Assembly (NCBI RefSeq): GCF_000701425.1
Contig: NZ_JNIW01000002.1
Span: 1 to 64,000, forward strand
Origin: Deinococcus frigens DSM 12807
GTDB taxonomy: Bacteria > Deinococcota > Deinococci > Deinococcales > Deinococcaceae
DNA length: 64,000 bases
Reading direction: 5' to 3'
This document shows, piece after piece, positions 23,425 to 33,729 of this stretch. Within the stretch, counting starts at the first letter, position 1. Each line of letters starts with the position of its first letter. Below the pieces are notes generated by a model. The model had not been told where the DNA came from. It worked only from the letters and a program-made list of their open reading frames with translations, and searched no databases. The position numbers and the translations under genes were made by a program.

Positions 23425-23802
23425 CTACCGCTGCTGATCGCGCACCGCCGCCAGCGTCTCCTCGAACTCGTCCAGGAATTCGTCTTCCAGTTGGCGGTCC
23501 CGGATCAGGGCGTCCTGTTCGGTGGTGGCCTGTTCGCGGGTCCAGCGCACACGGGCCTGGCGTGCGCCGCTGACGTTGCCCTTGCCCGCGATAAAACGCG
23601 CGGCGTGGCGCACCGCCTCCAGGGGATCGTCGGTGGGGGCGGTGACGCTCAGGTTGCGCAGGCCACCGTGATCGTTGACCAGCGAGGACGTGACCTCCAC
23701 CCGCATGCCCCTGCGCGCCAGAAATACCTGATCCACACGCCACATGCTGGTGGCCCGGATGGGTTCGGAAGCGGCGGAACGGACAGGACGGCGGCGTGCC
23801 AT
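23425..23802 (-). CDS. Hypothetical protein behind butyrate kinase
   Basis: A 125-residue protein, no family recognised. Basic N-terminus (M-A-R-R-R-P-V-R), a central beta-like part and an acidic helical C-terminus (L-E-D-E-F-L-D-E-F-E-E-T-L). It starts 30 bases after the butyrate kinase stop on the same strand and is probably in its transcript. Confidence 0.55.
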   Translation of the reverse strand: MARRRPVRSAASEPIRATSMWRVDQVFLARRGMRVEVTSSLVNDHGGLRNLSVTAPTDDPLEAVRHAARFIAGKGNVSGARQARVRWTREQATTEQDALIRDRQLEDEFLDEFEETLAAVRDQQR

Positions 23803-23832
23803 TAGCTGTTCACGCCCACAATGTCCTCGACA

Positions 23833-24921
23833 TCACAGTTCCGGGGCCGCAACTTGCGGATGTCGCCACTCGCGGGCGGCGTCCAGGCCCAGCAGCACAC
23901 GGCCCGCGCCCTCGGCCAGGGCTTCGAGTTCCAGTTCGCCGGGAATGACCAGCACCGGGGCGATCCAGGCCACCCGGCGCTCGATGCGGTCCACCAGCTC
24001 GTCCCAGCGGGCGATCCCGCCGGTGATCACCAGCGCGTCGGGGCGGCCCCGTAGTGCCCCGGTCTGCTCGCCCAGCGCCTTGCACACCTGATGCACGAAG
24101 GCGGCGGCGGCGGCCTGCACGGCGGGATCGCTGACCATCCGGGCCTCCAGGTCCTTGAGGTTGGCGCTGCCTGTCAGCGACAGGAACCCGCCCCCGCCGG
24201 ACAGGTGGTGCAGCGCCGCCGCCTCGCCCTCCTCGCGGGCCAGCCGCAGCAGCCTGCGGGCGGGCAGCGGCCCACTCTGCACCGCCCCCAGCGGGCCGCC
24301 GTCGGTGCCGGTGCCGGTGGTGTCCACCGCGCGGCCCTTCTCGAAGGCTGTGACGCTGGTGGTTGCGCCCAGGTGGGCCACCACGATGCGGGCGTCCTGC
24401 AACCTCCTGCCGACGTCGTGGGCAGCGCGGCGGGCCACCACACGCACGTTCAGAGCGTGGAACTGGGCATGGCGACGCAGGCCTTTTACACCAGTTTCGC
24501 GTGCCTCGGGCAGCAGTTCGTCCACGCTCTGGGGGTCCACCACAAAGGCGGGGACGCCGTGTTGCTGGGCCAGTGCCAGCGCCAGCGGGCCGCCCAGATT
24601 CGGTGGATACTGCGCGCCCTCGCCCAGCACGGCAAATTCGGCCATCTCCGGCGTGACGCGGTAGGTGCCGCCTGCCACCCGCCCGATCAGTCCGCCGCGC
24701 CCGACGACGGCGTTCGGGGCGGGCCAGTCGGCGGTCAACTCCCGAATCTGGGCGGTCAGCCGGGGCAGGTCCGCCGCCGTGGGCGGGGCGTCCAGCGTCA
24801 GTTCGGCGCGGGTCAGGGCGAGCCGCAACTGCCCGGGCAGCGCCGCATTCAGACTCGGCTCGATGCTGGCGCAGGCGAGCTTGATCCCGCTGGTACCTGG
24901 ATTGATCACATGGGCGATCAC
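23833..24921 (-). CDS. buk: Butyrate kinase
   Basis: A 362-residue ASKHA kinase that interconverts butyrate/ATP and butyryl phosphate. It shows V-I-N-P-G-T-S-G-I-K (phosphate-1), the buk-typical G-R-G-G-L-I-G-R-V-A-G-G-T-Y, F-V-V-D-P-Q-S-V-D-E-L, F-H-A-L-N, V-A-H-L-G-A-T-T-S-V (phosphate-2) and I-T-G-G-I-A (adenosine). It differs from typical members in P-G-T-S-G for P-G-S-T-S. GTG 24921 with TACTCT 8 bases upstream. No phosphotransbutyrylase gene is adjacent. Confidence 0.88.
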   Translation of the reverse strand: MIAHVINPGTSGIKLACASIEPSLNAALPGQLRLALTRAELTLDAPPTAADLPRLTAQIRELTADWPAPNAVVGRGGLIGRVAGGTYRVTPEMAEFAVLGEGAQYPPNLGGPLALALAQQHGVPAFVVDPQSVDELLPEARETGVKGLRRHAQFHALNVRVVARRAAHDVGRRLQDARIVVAHLGATTSVTAFEKGRAVDTTGTGTDGGPLGAVQSGPLPARRLLRLAREEGEAAALHHLSGGGGFLSLTGSANLKDLEARMVSDPAVQAAAAAFVHQVCKALGEQTGALRGRPDALVITGGIARWDELVDRIERRVAWIAPVLVIPGELELEALAEGAGRVLLGLDAAREWRHPQVAAPEL

Positions 24922-25050
24922 AACGCCGCAGAGTAGCAGAGGCCCGGCGCATGATGTCCCGGTCCTGAGGAAGACCTGAGGTCAGGACCCATCGCCCGGA
25001 CCATACCTCCACTACTCAGACGGCCCAGCCCAGCCCCTCCGTTCAGAGGC

Positions 25051-25626
25051 TCAGTTGCTGGGTTCAATTAGTCCGTAATGCCCGTCCTTGCGGCGGTAGA
25101 CCACCCCAGTCAGGCCGGATTTCATGTTGGAGAACACGTAGAAATCGTGACCCAGGGCCTCCATCTGCGCCACGGCGTCCTCGGCGCTCATGGGGCGCAG
25201 ATCGAAGCGTTTGCGGCGCACGATCTCGGGTTGGAATTCGCCCACATCGTCCATTCCAGCGTTCACGTCCGACTCGGCGGGGCCAGGAATGGGCTGCGGC
25301 GCGCGGTCGTGGCGGGCCTTCATGTAGCGGGTCTTGAACTTGCGGAGCTGACGCTCCAGCACGTCGCTGGCCTTGTCGATGGCCGCGTACATGTCGGCGT
25401 GGTGCTCCTCGGCGCGGATGATGCCGTGGGGCACATTGAGCTGCACCTCTACACGGTTGCGGCGGGTCGAGTCCCTGACATCCCTCACCGTCAGCGTCAC
25501 CCTCGCGTCGGTAATGGAGTCGCTGTAGCGGTCCAGTCGCGTGAGTTTCTGTTCGACGTAATCGCGCATAGCGTCCGTTACATCGACGTTTCGGCCTGAC
25601 AGTTTGTAGATATGCACGGCTTTCAC
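25051..25626 (-). CDS. hpf: Ribosome hibernation promoting factor, long form
   Basis: Binds 30S subunits and dimerises ribosomes in stationary phase. The 191-residue length includes the N-terminal beta-alpha domain (I-Y-K-L-S-G-R-N-V-D-V-T-D-A-M) and the C-terminal dimerisation domain (V-R-R-K-R-F-D-L-R-P-M-S then E-D-A-V-x-Q-M-E-A-L-G-H-D-F-Y-V-F). GTG 25626 lies close behind AAAGGA; a second GTG at 25617 giving M-H-I-Y-K is possible. Confidence 0.93.
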   Translation of the reverse strand: MKAVHIYKLSGRNVDVTDAMRDYVEQKLTRLDRYSDSITDARVTLTVRDVRDSTRRNRVEVQLNVPHGIIRAEEHHADMYAAIDKASDVLERQLRKFKTRYMKARHDRAPQPIPGPAESDVNAGMDDVGEFQPEIVRRKRFDLRPMSAEDAVAQMEALGHDFYVFSNMKSGLTGVVYRRKDGHYGLIEPSN

Positions 25627-25850
25627 CCATCCTTTCCCCGGAAGGGAGAATGGGCCTTCCGGTTCACCGTACTGTAGCCCGCCCCGCACGGTGTTGTCCG
25701 GCGAAGTCTTCATAGCGCCGTCATCCACGCCGGGGGTAGGGTGGAGAGCGGAAGTATGACCGGTGGGAAGCCCCCACTGTTAAGGACTGCCACAAGGCGG
25801 GGCGGCGCACGGGACCAATTTAGATTCCAGCGGCGCAGTATCATTGCGCC

Positions 25851-25867
25851 ATGACGGTGGACCGGCC

Positions 25868-25871
<4 letters not shown>
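25851..25871 (+). CDS. Six-codon leader minicistron coupled to the TetR gene
   Basis: TATCAT at 25839-25844 plus 6 bases places the leaderless start at the ATG of 25851, which reads M-T-V-D-R-P and stops at TGA 25869-25871. That TGA overlaps the ATG of the TetR gene (ATGA). Short, but the promoter spacing and overlap suggest it carries ribosomes to the regulator. Confidence 0.45.
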
Positions 25872-26560
<689 letters not shown>

Positions 26561-26679
26561 GAACGGTCGTGGGCTGGCCGTTCCGAGGCAGGTCCCACAA
26601 CTGGACCTCTCCGGCCCACTTCCCCTGAGTGGGCAAGCGGGGACATTGCCGTGCTGCGCGGTATTCTGCGCTGCGTAAC

Positions 26680-26720
26680 TCCCTTTGAGGGGAGCTGACG
26701 GCGCAGTGGACCGAGGGGTT
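26680..26720. repeat. Second copy of the AGGGGTT-end repeat
   Basis: These ~40 bases have the same CCCTTT-AGGG, then GCGCAG-GGAC and terminal AGGGGTT order as 18388-18427, in the same orientation. It sits in the TetR-ruvA gap. A left half with AACCCCT is not evident, so this copy looks partial. Confidence 0.55.
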
Positions 26721-26818
26721 GTCGTGGGACCTGTCCTGAGCGTCCATACAAAACGGCCTGGTTTCCTGCGCCCCCGTCAATCCTGCCCACGGTCCACATC
26801 CCACAGCCCGCAAACCTC

Positions 26819-26824
26819 TAGAAT
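26819..26824 (+). promoter_or_regulatory. Leaderless promoter of ruvA
   Basis: TAGAAT with a 7-base gap to the GTG at 26832. It decides the ruvA start against the much longer open frame from 26685. Confidence 0.7.
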
Positions 26825-26831
26825 CGGCGGC

Positions 26832-27428
26832 GTGATTGCTTACCTGTCCGGCGTGGTGCGCGAGGTGCGCGAGAACAGCGCCGTGGTTGTGGCGGGCGGC
26901 GTGGGCTACGAGGTCCAGTGTCCGGCGGGAACGCTGGCCAAACTGGTGGCCGGGCAGCCTGCCGAACTGAACACCCGCTTTATCGTGCGCGAGGACGCCC
27001 AACTGCTGTTTGGATTTGCCGACACCGACAGCGTGCGTCTCTTTGACCTGCTGACCGGCGTGAGCGGCGTGGGGCCAAAGCTGGGGCTGGCGATGCTGTC
27101 GGCCATGCCGGTATCGGCGCTGGCGCAGGGCCTGCTGAGCGGCGACGCCAAGCTGCTGTCCAGCGTGTCCGGCGTAGGCAAGAAGACCGCCGAACGGCTG
27201 GTGCTGGAGTTGCAGGGCAAGGTGCCGGAGCACCTGGCCGCGCCGAGCGTGGGCGGCGTCAAGGCCGCCAGAGTGGCGACGACGGCGGGCCGCGACGCGG
27301 TGGACGCGCTGCTGGCCCTGGGCTTCCGCGAGGCCGGGGTGCGCGCGGTGGTGGCCGAGTTGCTGTCTGCCGAGCCGGAGCTGAGCGCCGACGCGCTGAT
27401 CCGCAAGGGCCTGGGGCGGCTGCGCTAG
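26832..27428 (+). CDS. ruvA: Holliday junction helicase subunit RuvA
   Basis: Tetrameric junction-binding subunit of RuvAB. The 198-residue protein begins M-I-A-Y-L-S-G-V-V, an OB fold, then two helix-hairpin-helix motifs (G-V-S-G-V-G-P-K-L-G-L-A and V-S-G-V-G-K-K-T-A-E-R-L) and a C-terminal RuvB-contact domain (A-V-D-A-L-L-A-L-G-F). GTG 26832 is chosen from the leaderless box. ruvB and ruvC are not adjacent, as is usual in Deinococcus. Confidence 0.96.
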   Translation: MIAYLSGVVREVRENSAVVVAGGVGYEVQCPAGTLAKLVAGQPAELNTRFIVREDAQLLFGFADTDSVRLFDLLTGVSGVGPKLGLAMLSAMPVSALAQGLLSGDAKLLSSVSGVGKKTAERLVLELQGKVPEHLAAPSVGGVKAARVATTAGRDAVDALLALGFREAGVRAVVAELLSAEPELSADALIRKGLGRLR

Positions 27429-27486
27429 GCGAACGGATGCGAGGCGGCTTACGGTGGACTGCTGGCCCGTCTGATACATCAGGGCA

Positions 27487-28809
27487 GTGACCCACAGCCA
27501 CCCCGACGAAGTGAACATCCACAGGCCAGGCGAGGTGCCTGCCCCTGACCAGCCGGACCAGGGCGAATCGGTCTACCAGGAACAGAAGGTGTCCTGGCTG
27601 GAGCTGTTTTTCGATCTGATCTTCGTGGTGGCCTTCGATCAGCTCGCTAAGCGGTTGGGGCAGTCGCCAGATGCGGCGGGCCTGCTGCGCTTCGGGCTGC
27701 TATTCGTGGCGGTGTGGTGGGCCTGGGCGGGCAACGCCACCTTTGCGGCCCGCTACGGCAACGAGACCCGCACCTACCGCTGGGGCACGCTGGCGCAGCT
27801 CGTGTCGCTGGGCATGATCGCCCTGACGCTGCGCGGGGACCTGATGGACACGGGGGCCGCCTTCGCGCTGGCCTACGGGGCCAACCGGGTGATCCAGGCG
27901 GGGCTGTACGTGGCGGTGGCGCGGCGCGGCCCTGCGGTGGCCGCCTTCGCCGGGCGCATGTCGCTGGCCTTTGGCGCGGCGGCGGCGTTGTGGCTGCTGT
28001 CGGCGGCGCTGCCGGGCGGCTCGGCAGTTCAGATCGGGCTGTGGTGCGCCGCGCTGCTGCTGGACGTGCTGACCCCGGTGGTGATCCGCAACCACAGCCG
28101 CCACGCCCTGCCGCACGAGGGCCATCTGCCCGAACGCGTGGGCCTGCTCCAGATCATCGCGCTGGGGGCGATTGTCACTGAGATCGTGGGCGGCAGCCGC
28201 CAGCAGGCGCTGGACGCGGGCAACCTGATTCCGGCGCTGGCCGCCATCGTGACGGCGGTGGCGCTGTGGCGCATGTACTTTGATCAGGCCCGCGCGCTGC
28301 CGCTGCTGGGGGCACGGGTGGAGCAGCGGGTGGGCCGCATGCTGGCGTGGCTGTACGGCCACCTGCCCTTCACGCTGGCGGCGGTGGTGCTGGGCGTGGG
28401 GCTGGGTCACGGCCTGGCCGCCGCCGGGACAGCCCAGGCTGCCGGGGACCAGCGGCTGGTGGCTGCCTCGCTGGCGCTGGCGCTGCTGACACTGGCCTTT
28501 TTGCGCTGGAACTCACTGCGGGTCACGGGAAGCTTTTATCCGGATAGAAGTCTGTCCGTGCTGCTGCTGGGCGCGGGACTGGCGGTGGGACTCGTTTTCC
28601 TCGATCTGGACACGTTCCGGGTGCATCTGGCCGTTGCCGCGCTGACCACTGCCCTGGCGCTGATCATTGCCACCGATCCAGCCACGCGGCGGCTGGGCAG
28701 GCTGGAGCAGGCGGTGCTGGAGCGACTTGAGGAGGGCGATCAGCCCGGTTCAGTGCAGGACGCCCTGGATGGAACGCCCGAATGCCGCACCGCCGACACG
28801 TCCGCGTAA
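27487..28809 (+). CDS. Low temperature requirement protein A (LtrA)
   Basis: A 440-residue integral membrane protein. After a soluble 30-residue start comes the family motif W-L-E-L-F-F-D-L-I-F-V-V-A-F and about ten further hydrophobic segments, including V-W-W-A-W-A-G-N-A-T-F. LtrA function is poorly defined (cold growth in Listeria). The 3' end overlaps fni, transcribed the other way, by 70 bases; the last ~25 residues are therefore encoded antisense to fni. GTG 27487 has TACATC 6 bases upstream, a near-match to the leaderless box. Confidence 0.88.
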   Translation: MTHSHPDEVNIHRPGEVPAPDQPDQGESVYQEQKVSWLELFFDLIFVVAFDQLAKRLGQSPDAAGLLRFGLLFVAVWWAWAGNATFAARYGNETRTYRWGTLAQLVSLGMIALTLRGDLMDTGAAFALAYGANRVIQAGLYVAVARRGPAVAAFAGRMSLAFGAAAALWLLSAALPGGSAVQIGLWCAALLLDVLTPVVIRNHSRHALPHEGHLPERVGLLQIIALGAIVTEIVGGSRQQALDAGNLIPALAAIVTAVALWRMYFDQARALPLLGARVEQRVGRMLAWLYGHLPFTLAAVVLGVGLGHGLAAAGTAQAAGDQRLVAASLALALLTLAFLRWNSLRVTGSFYPDRSLSVLLLGAGLAVGLVFLDLDTFRVHLAVAALTTALALIIATDPATRRLGRLEQAVLERLEEGDQPGSVQDALDGTPECRTADTSA

Positions 28810-29792
28810 CCGCCGACGAACAGGGCCACGCGCAGCTCCTGGATAAAGTTGGCCAGCCAGTCCTCGGCGGCCTCGGCGCTGTCCAGCGCGGGCGCGAGCA
28901 ACGGACGGGCCACAGCCACCACCCCCGCGCCCAGCCTCAGCGCGCGGGCAGCGTCCAGCCCGGTGCGGATGCCCCCGGAGGCGATCAGCGGCATGTCTGG
29001 AGCTGCCCTCCTGGCCTCACGCAACGCCTGAGCCGTCGGCACACCCACCTCGCACAGATCGGGGGTCCGCACCACGCCGTGTTCCACCAGTTGTTCCACC
29101 CGCGCCCAACTGGTGCCGCCCGCCCCGGCCACGTCCAGCGCGGCGAATCCCAGTCCTGAAACAGCAGCTACTGTCCACACGTCCAGCCCATGCCCCACCT
29201 CTTTCAAAATCACCGGGAAGGGGAGGGCCGGCAGCAGTTCGGCCAGGCGCGCGGTCAGGCCCGCCCAGTTCGTGTTGCCGCCACCCTGCAAGGCTTCTTG
29301 CAAGGGGTTGACGTGAATCGCTAGGGCGTCTGCGCCCACGGTCTGCACGGCGCGGATCGCCTCTTCCGGTCCGTAGCCCAGCAAGAATTGCGCCCCGCCC
29401 AGATTGCCGATCAGCAGGATGTCGGGAGCGGTCTCGCGGACCTGGAAGGTGGCGGCGGTCTCGGGGCGCTCCAGCATCACGCGCTGCGACCCCAGCATCA
29501 GTCCCAAGCCCAGCTTCTGCGCCGCCCGCGCCAGATTGGCGTTGATGCGCCCAGCCCGCTCGGCTCCGCCGGTCATCGCACCGATTAAAACCGGGGCGCT
29601 CAGACGGTAACCCAGGAATGTGGTGGTCAGGTCCACCTCGCTCAGGTTGCGCTCGGGCAGGGCGCGGTAGGGCCACGGCACAGTTTCCAGCCCGGTGGTC
29701 ACGCCCGCGTACTGGCTTGCGGGCAGCAGGCACGCCTCCACATGACGCAGCTTGCGCGCCGCGATCTCGGGCGGGGTGATGAGCGGCGGCAC
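28740..29792 (-). CDS. fni: Isopentenyl-diphosphate delta-isomerase, type 2
   Basis: FMN- and NADPH-dependent isomerase of IPP/DMAPP feeding carotenoid synthesis. The 350-residue TIM barrel has R-K-x-R-H-V-E, A-P-V-L-I-G-A-M-T-G-G, L-G-S-Q-R, I-L-L-I-G-N-L-G-G-A-Q, H-V-N-P-L-Q-E-A-L-Q-G-G-G-N-T-N-W, V-I-L-K-E-V-G-H-G and I-A-S-G-G-I-R-T-G. GTG 29792 lies 8 bases behind AGGAG; the GTG three codons earlier overlaps that site and is less likely. Convergent overlap with the LtrA gene. Confidence 0.95.
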   Translation of the reverse strand: MPPLITPPEIAARKLRHVEACLLPASQYAGVTTGLETVPWPYRALPERNLSEVDLTTTFLGYRLSAPVLIGAMTGGAERAGRINANLARAAQKLGLGLMLGSQRVMLERPETAATFQVRETAPDILLIGNLGGAQFLLGYGPEEAIRAVQTVGADALAIHVNPLQEALQGGGNTNWAGLTARLAELLPALPFPVILKEVGHGLDVWTVAAVSGLGFAALDVAGAGGTSWARVEQLVEHGVVRTPDLCEVGVPTAQALREARRAAPDMPLIASGGIRTGLDAARALRLGAGVVAVARPLLAPALDSAEAAEDWLANFIQELRVALFVGGYADVSAVRHSGVPSRASCTEPG

Positions 29793-29926
29793 ACCAGTCA
29801 CTCCTACAGCCTAAAGCAGGCGTCCCAGGAAGAGTGTCATCCCGAGTGAAGTCGGAGGGTCTGTTCGACATTGACAAGATGACCTGCCGTCACCTGACCT
29901 GCCCAGGACTCTCACTGCCACGTCTT

Positions 29927-31854
29927 CTACCGTCCCGCACCGCCTGCCTGGCCCCCGGCCAGGAGCGGCGCAGCCCGCACCAGGGCCTGTGCCAGCAGCC
30001 GCGAGCCTTCGTCGGTCAGGTGATGGCCGTCCCGGAACAGCATGGTCTGGCCGTCGGCGACACGGCACTCCGGCGTGCAAAATACCGGCGTGGGATCGAA
30101 GAACACTGGGCCGAGCGCCTTGAGGGCCGCATTGGCTTCCAGGGACGCTTGGGCGGCGCTGCCGAACGGCTGGCAGCGGGCGCGCGGGGTCAGCGGCGTG
30201 TCCGGCGAGCGCAGGCAGTCGATCACCTCCGGGCCGGGCTCGATCACGTTGCCGATCACCGTGACCGGGTGCCCGCTGCGCTCCAGTTGCCGCGTCACGT
30301 CCTTTAAGCCTTCACGACCCACGCGCTGCAATTCGGGGGTGGTCAGGTAGTTCTTCCAGCGGGCCACGATGATCACCGGGACCGGGGGCAGCGCTTTCAG
30401 GAATCCCAGCGCCGCCATGTTGCGCTCCGCGCACTCGCGCCTGGATGTGCGTGAGCGGGCATACGGCAGCTCGGACACGCCCCACAGCGGCACGCAGGCT
30501 GAGGTATAGATGATCTTGACATTCTGTTTCGGCAGTGCCCCGGCCAGTCCCGGAGTCAGGTGCCGGGCATGCGAGTCGCCCCAGACGTAGACCGAGCTGC
30601 CCCGGTCTTCCGATGTGGCGCACGTGACGAGCGGCTGCGGGTCCTTGCCCTGACAGAACTTGGACTGCGCCCGCTCCAGCGTCTCCGAGGTGGGGGCCAC
30701 CACGCCGTTCACCCTCGCGCGGTCCGGCAGGCCGTCGGTGGTCAGGGCCACCGCGCCCGCGCCGATCACCAGGGCGTACAGCGCGGCCACCGGATACAGC
30801 CGGGCCGGACGCCGCCCGTGGTCCTTGTGGTCCCGCCGCCCCAGCCGGAAGGGCCGCTCGACCCAACCGTACAGCGCCCAGCCGTGAGTCCCAGCAGCAG
30901 CGCCTTGTCCGCCACGCCCAGCTCGCGCAGGGCGATGAAGCGGTAAAACACGTAGACCGGCCAGTGCGTCAGGTACAGCGAGTAGCTCAGCACGCCCAGC
31001 CTCACGGTGGCCCGGTGGCTCAGCAGGCGGTGCACCAGGCCCGTCCGGCTGCCGTGAATCAGCGCGGCGCTGAACAGGGCCACCACAGCGGCGTTCCAGC
31101 CGGGGAAGGTGGAGGCGTCCGACAGCACGCCGGCCATCACCAGCAGACCTACCAGTCCCACCAGGCCGGTGACCTGACCGAAGCGGCGTTCCAGCGAGAG
31201 CGGCAGCCACAGCAGCAGCGCTCCGAAGCCGAACTCGAATATGCGGTACGGCGTGATGTAGAAAGCCGCCTGCGGCAGACGCTGCGTGGACACCACGCAG
31301 AAGACCAGCGAAACGACGCTCACGGCGGCGATCACCCACGGGGTGGCCTTCTTGCCCACGAAGCGCAGAGTCAGGAGCATGAAAGCGGGCCACACGAAGT
31401 AGAACTGCTCCTCGACGCTTAGGGACCACATGTGCAGCAGCGGCTTGGTGGCCGCGCTGGGGTCAAAGTAGCCGGACGCGAAGTACAGCTCCCGGTTGGC
31501 GAGCGAGAACGCCGCCATGACGCTCAGTTTGCCGTGGTTGGCCAGCATTTCCGGGGAGAACAGCAGCGTGGCCAGCAGGCTGGTCACGGCGATCACGGCG
31601 ATCGAGGCGGGAATCAGGCGGCGGAAACGGCGGACATAGAACTGGACGAAGGAAAACGTGCCGGTCTCGACCTGCTGGCGCAGGATGCCCGAGATCAGGA
31701 AACCGGAGATCACGAAGAAGATGTCCACCCCGATAAAGCCGCCCCGGAAGGGCGGAATCTCGAAGTGGTAGAAGATGACGGCCAGCACCGCCAGGGCGCG
31801 CATTCCGTCCAGCTCCGGGCGGTAGGCGAGGGACCGGGGTTGGGCTTCAGTCAT
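29927..31854 (-). pseudogene. OafA-type acyltransferase with SGNH domain, frameshifted
   Basis: The N-terminal part from ATG 31854 is an acyltransferase-3 domain: Y-R-P-E-L-D-G-M-R-A-L-A-V, G-F-I-G-V-D-I-F-F-V-I-S-G-F-L-I-S and H-M-W-S-L-S-V-E-E-Q-F-Y-F, with about ten membrane segments. Near 30,885 it leaves frame (L-L-L-G-L-T-A-G then R-C-T-V-G); the next frame supplies W-V-E-R-P-F-R, the normal end of the membrane domain, then a periplasmic SGNH domain with V-W-G-D-S-H-A-R-H and a late D-G-H-H-L-T. One base lost or gained explains it. If real, the two halves are made separately or lost. O-acetylation of a cell-surface glycan is the likely original role. Confidence 0.82.
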
Positions 31855-32088
31855 GGTTGCCCAGGGTGGGCCAGGGTTCGTTCATATCGCCTCCGCGTCC
31901 AGCACCGCTCTATTCTGAAGTTCGCAGGTTTCAAGACCGTTAAACTATAAAGTCAGCGCTTCCTCTCCGGGCGAAATAGTGTTGGTAAGTCTCTACACAG
32001 CCTCTTCAGAAGGGTGTCCACAGAGATGCGGACGTGACGAGGAACTCCGGTTTTTACCCTCTGTGCACTATGGCAACCCCAGGCACAG
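31855..32088. other. Intergenic region before the initiator tRNA
   Basis: About 230 bases, less GC-rich than its surroundings. I see no coding frame; it leads into the tRNA promoter at 32089. Confidence 0.5.
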
Positions 32089-32117
32089 TTGACAGTCCGG
32101 GCAGGGGGCTGTACTAT
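32089..32117 (+). promoter_or_regulatory. Strong sigma-70-type promoter of the initiator tRNA
   Basis: TTGACA (32089-32094), 17 bases, TACTAT (32112-32117). The tRNA starts 66 bases past the -10, leaving a short processed leader. Confidence 0.85.
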
Positions 32118-32181
32118 TCCCAAGCGCTGAGAAGAGCAAGACCGCGTGAGGCACGTAGAAAGTTTAGAGTTCATCACGGTC

Positions 32182-32259
<78 letters not shown>

Positions 32260-32267
32260 ACAGTATG

Positions 32268-32294
32268 GTCCCCACTTCACGGTGGGGGCTTTTT
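32268..32294 (+). terminator. Terminator of the initiator tRNA
   Basis: CCCCAC (32270-32275) pairs with GTGGGG (32282-32287), extended by a G-C and a G-T pair, followed by TTTTT at 32290-32294. Confidence 0.85.
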
Positions 32295-32369
32295 CATGGC
32301 GTGTTGAAAGTTTGAACGCAAGAGCCGGGGCGGAACTTCAGACCCTTGCGCGCCGTACTGTGCAGCGAT

Positions 32370-32873
32370 ATGAGCCTCGCCTTTCTGATTTTTCTGGTCG
32401 CCTGGACCGTGGGCATGGTGGCGACGTTCGTGCCGGTGCTGCCCGCCACACTGATCATCTTTCTAGGGGCGCTGGGCGCGACGCTGCTGGACGGCTTCCA
32501 GGTGTGGCCAGACCTGCCGTTCCTGCTGACCTTCGGGGCGCTGACCATTCTTATTGGCTTCGTGGACAACCTGGCCTCGGCGTGGGGGGCGCGGCGTTAC
32601 GGCGGCAGCAAACAGGCGATCTGGGGGGCATTGATTGGCGGGCTGGCCGGGCTGTTCATACCCTTCGGGCTGATCGTGGGGCCGCTGGTGGGGGCGCTGC
32701 TGGCCGAATTGCTGCTGGTCCGCAAGAACCTGCCGGACGCGCTGCGCTCCGCGTGGGGAACGCTGGTGGGCCTGCTGACCGGGCTGGCCGCCAAACTGGT
32801 GCTGCACCTGCTGATGGGCATCTATGAGCTGTGGCGGTTGTGGGACCCGGCACGGAGTGTCTTTGCGGGCTAG
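32370..32873 (+). CDS. DUF456 membrane protein
   Basis: A 167-residue membrane protein with four to five hydrophobic segments and the DUF456 pattern [30 protein letters not shown] and [11 protein letters not shown]. Function unknown. ATG 32370 has TACTGT 8 bases upstream. Confidence 0.85.
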   Translation: MSLAFLIFLVAWTVGMVATFVPVLPATLIIFLGALGATLLDGFQVWPDLPFLLTFGALTILIGFVDNLASAWGARRYGGSKQAIWGALIGGLAGLFIPFGLIVGPLVGALLAELLLVRKNLPDALRSAWGTLVGLLTGLAAKLVLHLLMGIYELWRLWDPARSVFAG

Positions 32874-32969
32874 AGAAAGTGCAACCCACCTGAGGTCATG
32901 GCCTGCCCAGTGGATCTCTGTTTCACGGTGGAAAAAGGGTGATCTCCTGCTGGCCTCTTTACCTCGCAT

Positions 32970-33683
32970 TCACCTCGCAAACAGGAGCGGTGAAACTCCG
33001 ATCAACTGGATGGCCAGCGCGGGCAGCAGCGGCAGCAGCGTGCCCATGACCGCCTGGATGGGCCGCTCAGTCAGGCGGCGGAAGGCGGCGTAGACGAGGC
33101 CGAACTGAGCTGCCGTGCCCAGCAGCGTGACCACCACCAGTGCGAACCCGGCGGAGGTCTGGAAGGTCTGGGCCAGGGCGGCGCGCTCCAGCAGCCGGGG
33201 ATCGCTCCCCAGGGCGCTGACGCGGGCGGCGTCGGGCAGGAAGGCGGCGGCGGGGGTCAGGGCCGTGACCACGATCACCAGCAGGTACAGCGGCGGCATC
33301 AGGGCAAAGCTGGCCCCGTAGACTTCCGCCGCCCGTCCCCTAAAGCCAGCACCCACCCGCCCAAAGCCCCACATCAGCACGAAGATGAACACGCTTAAAA
33401 AGGTAGTCCCCAGGGTGTTGACGGCGGAGGTGGCGAAGTTGGGTCCGGCCACCCCGCTGTTCGCCGCCGCGAAGGCTGCCGCGTGGCGCACCAGCAGCGT
33501 GTAGGCGACGCCGCCCAGCAACCCGGCCACCACCGGCACCCAGATGTAGCGCCACCACACCAGATCCACCTCATTGAGCTGCGCCACGAAGCTGCCTGGG
33601 CTGACCAGCAGCGTGGCAGGGGTGGGCGGCTCTGGCAGCGGAGCCGGTGGACTGTTCTTGCTGGACTTGCGGGGAGAGGCCAT
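32970..33683 (-). CDS. Yip1-like membrane protein
   Basis: A 237-residue protein with a Pro/Ser-rich soluble N-terminus and five hydrophobic segments, resembling Yip1-domain proteins. Starts at 33683 or 33695 are both possible; 33683 (M-A-S-P-R-K) is taken. TAGCAT overlaps the upstream ATG. Function unknown. Confidence 0.65.
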   Translation of the reverse strand: MASPRKSSKNSPPAPLPEPPTPATLLVSPGSFVAQLNEVDLVWWRYIWVPVVAGLLGGVAYTLLVRHAAAFAAANSGVAGPNFATSAVNTLGTTFLSVFIFVLMWGFGRVGAGFRGRAAEVYGASFALMPPLYLLVIVVTALTPAAAFLPDAARVSALGSDPRLLERAALAQTFQTSAGFALVVVTLLGTAAQFGLVYAAFRRLTERPIQAVMGTLLPLLPALAIQLIGVSPLLFAR

Positions 33684-33729
33684 AAGCCCCGCCATGCTAG
33701 CGGCTGGGGCGCGGGACACAGAAGTCTGA

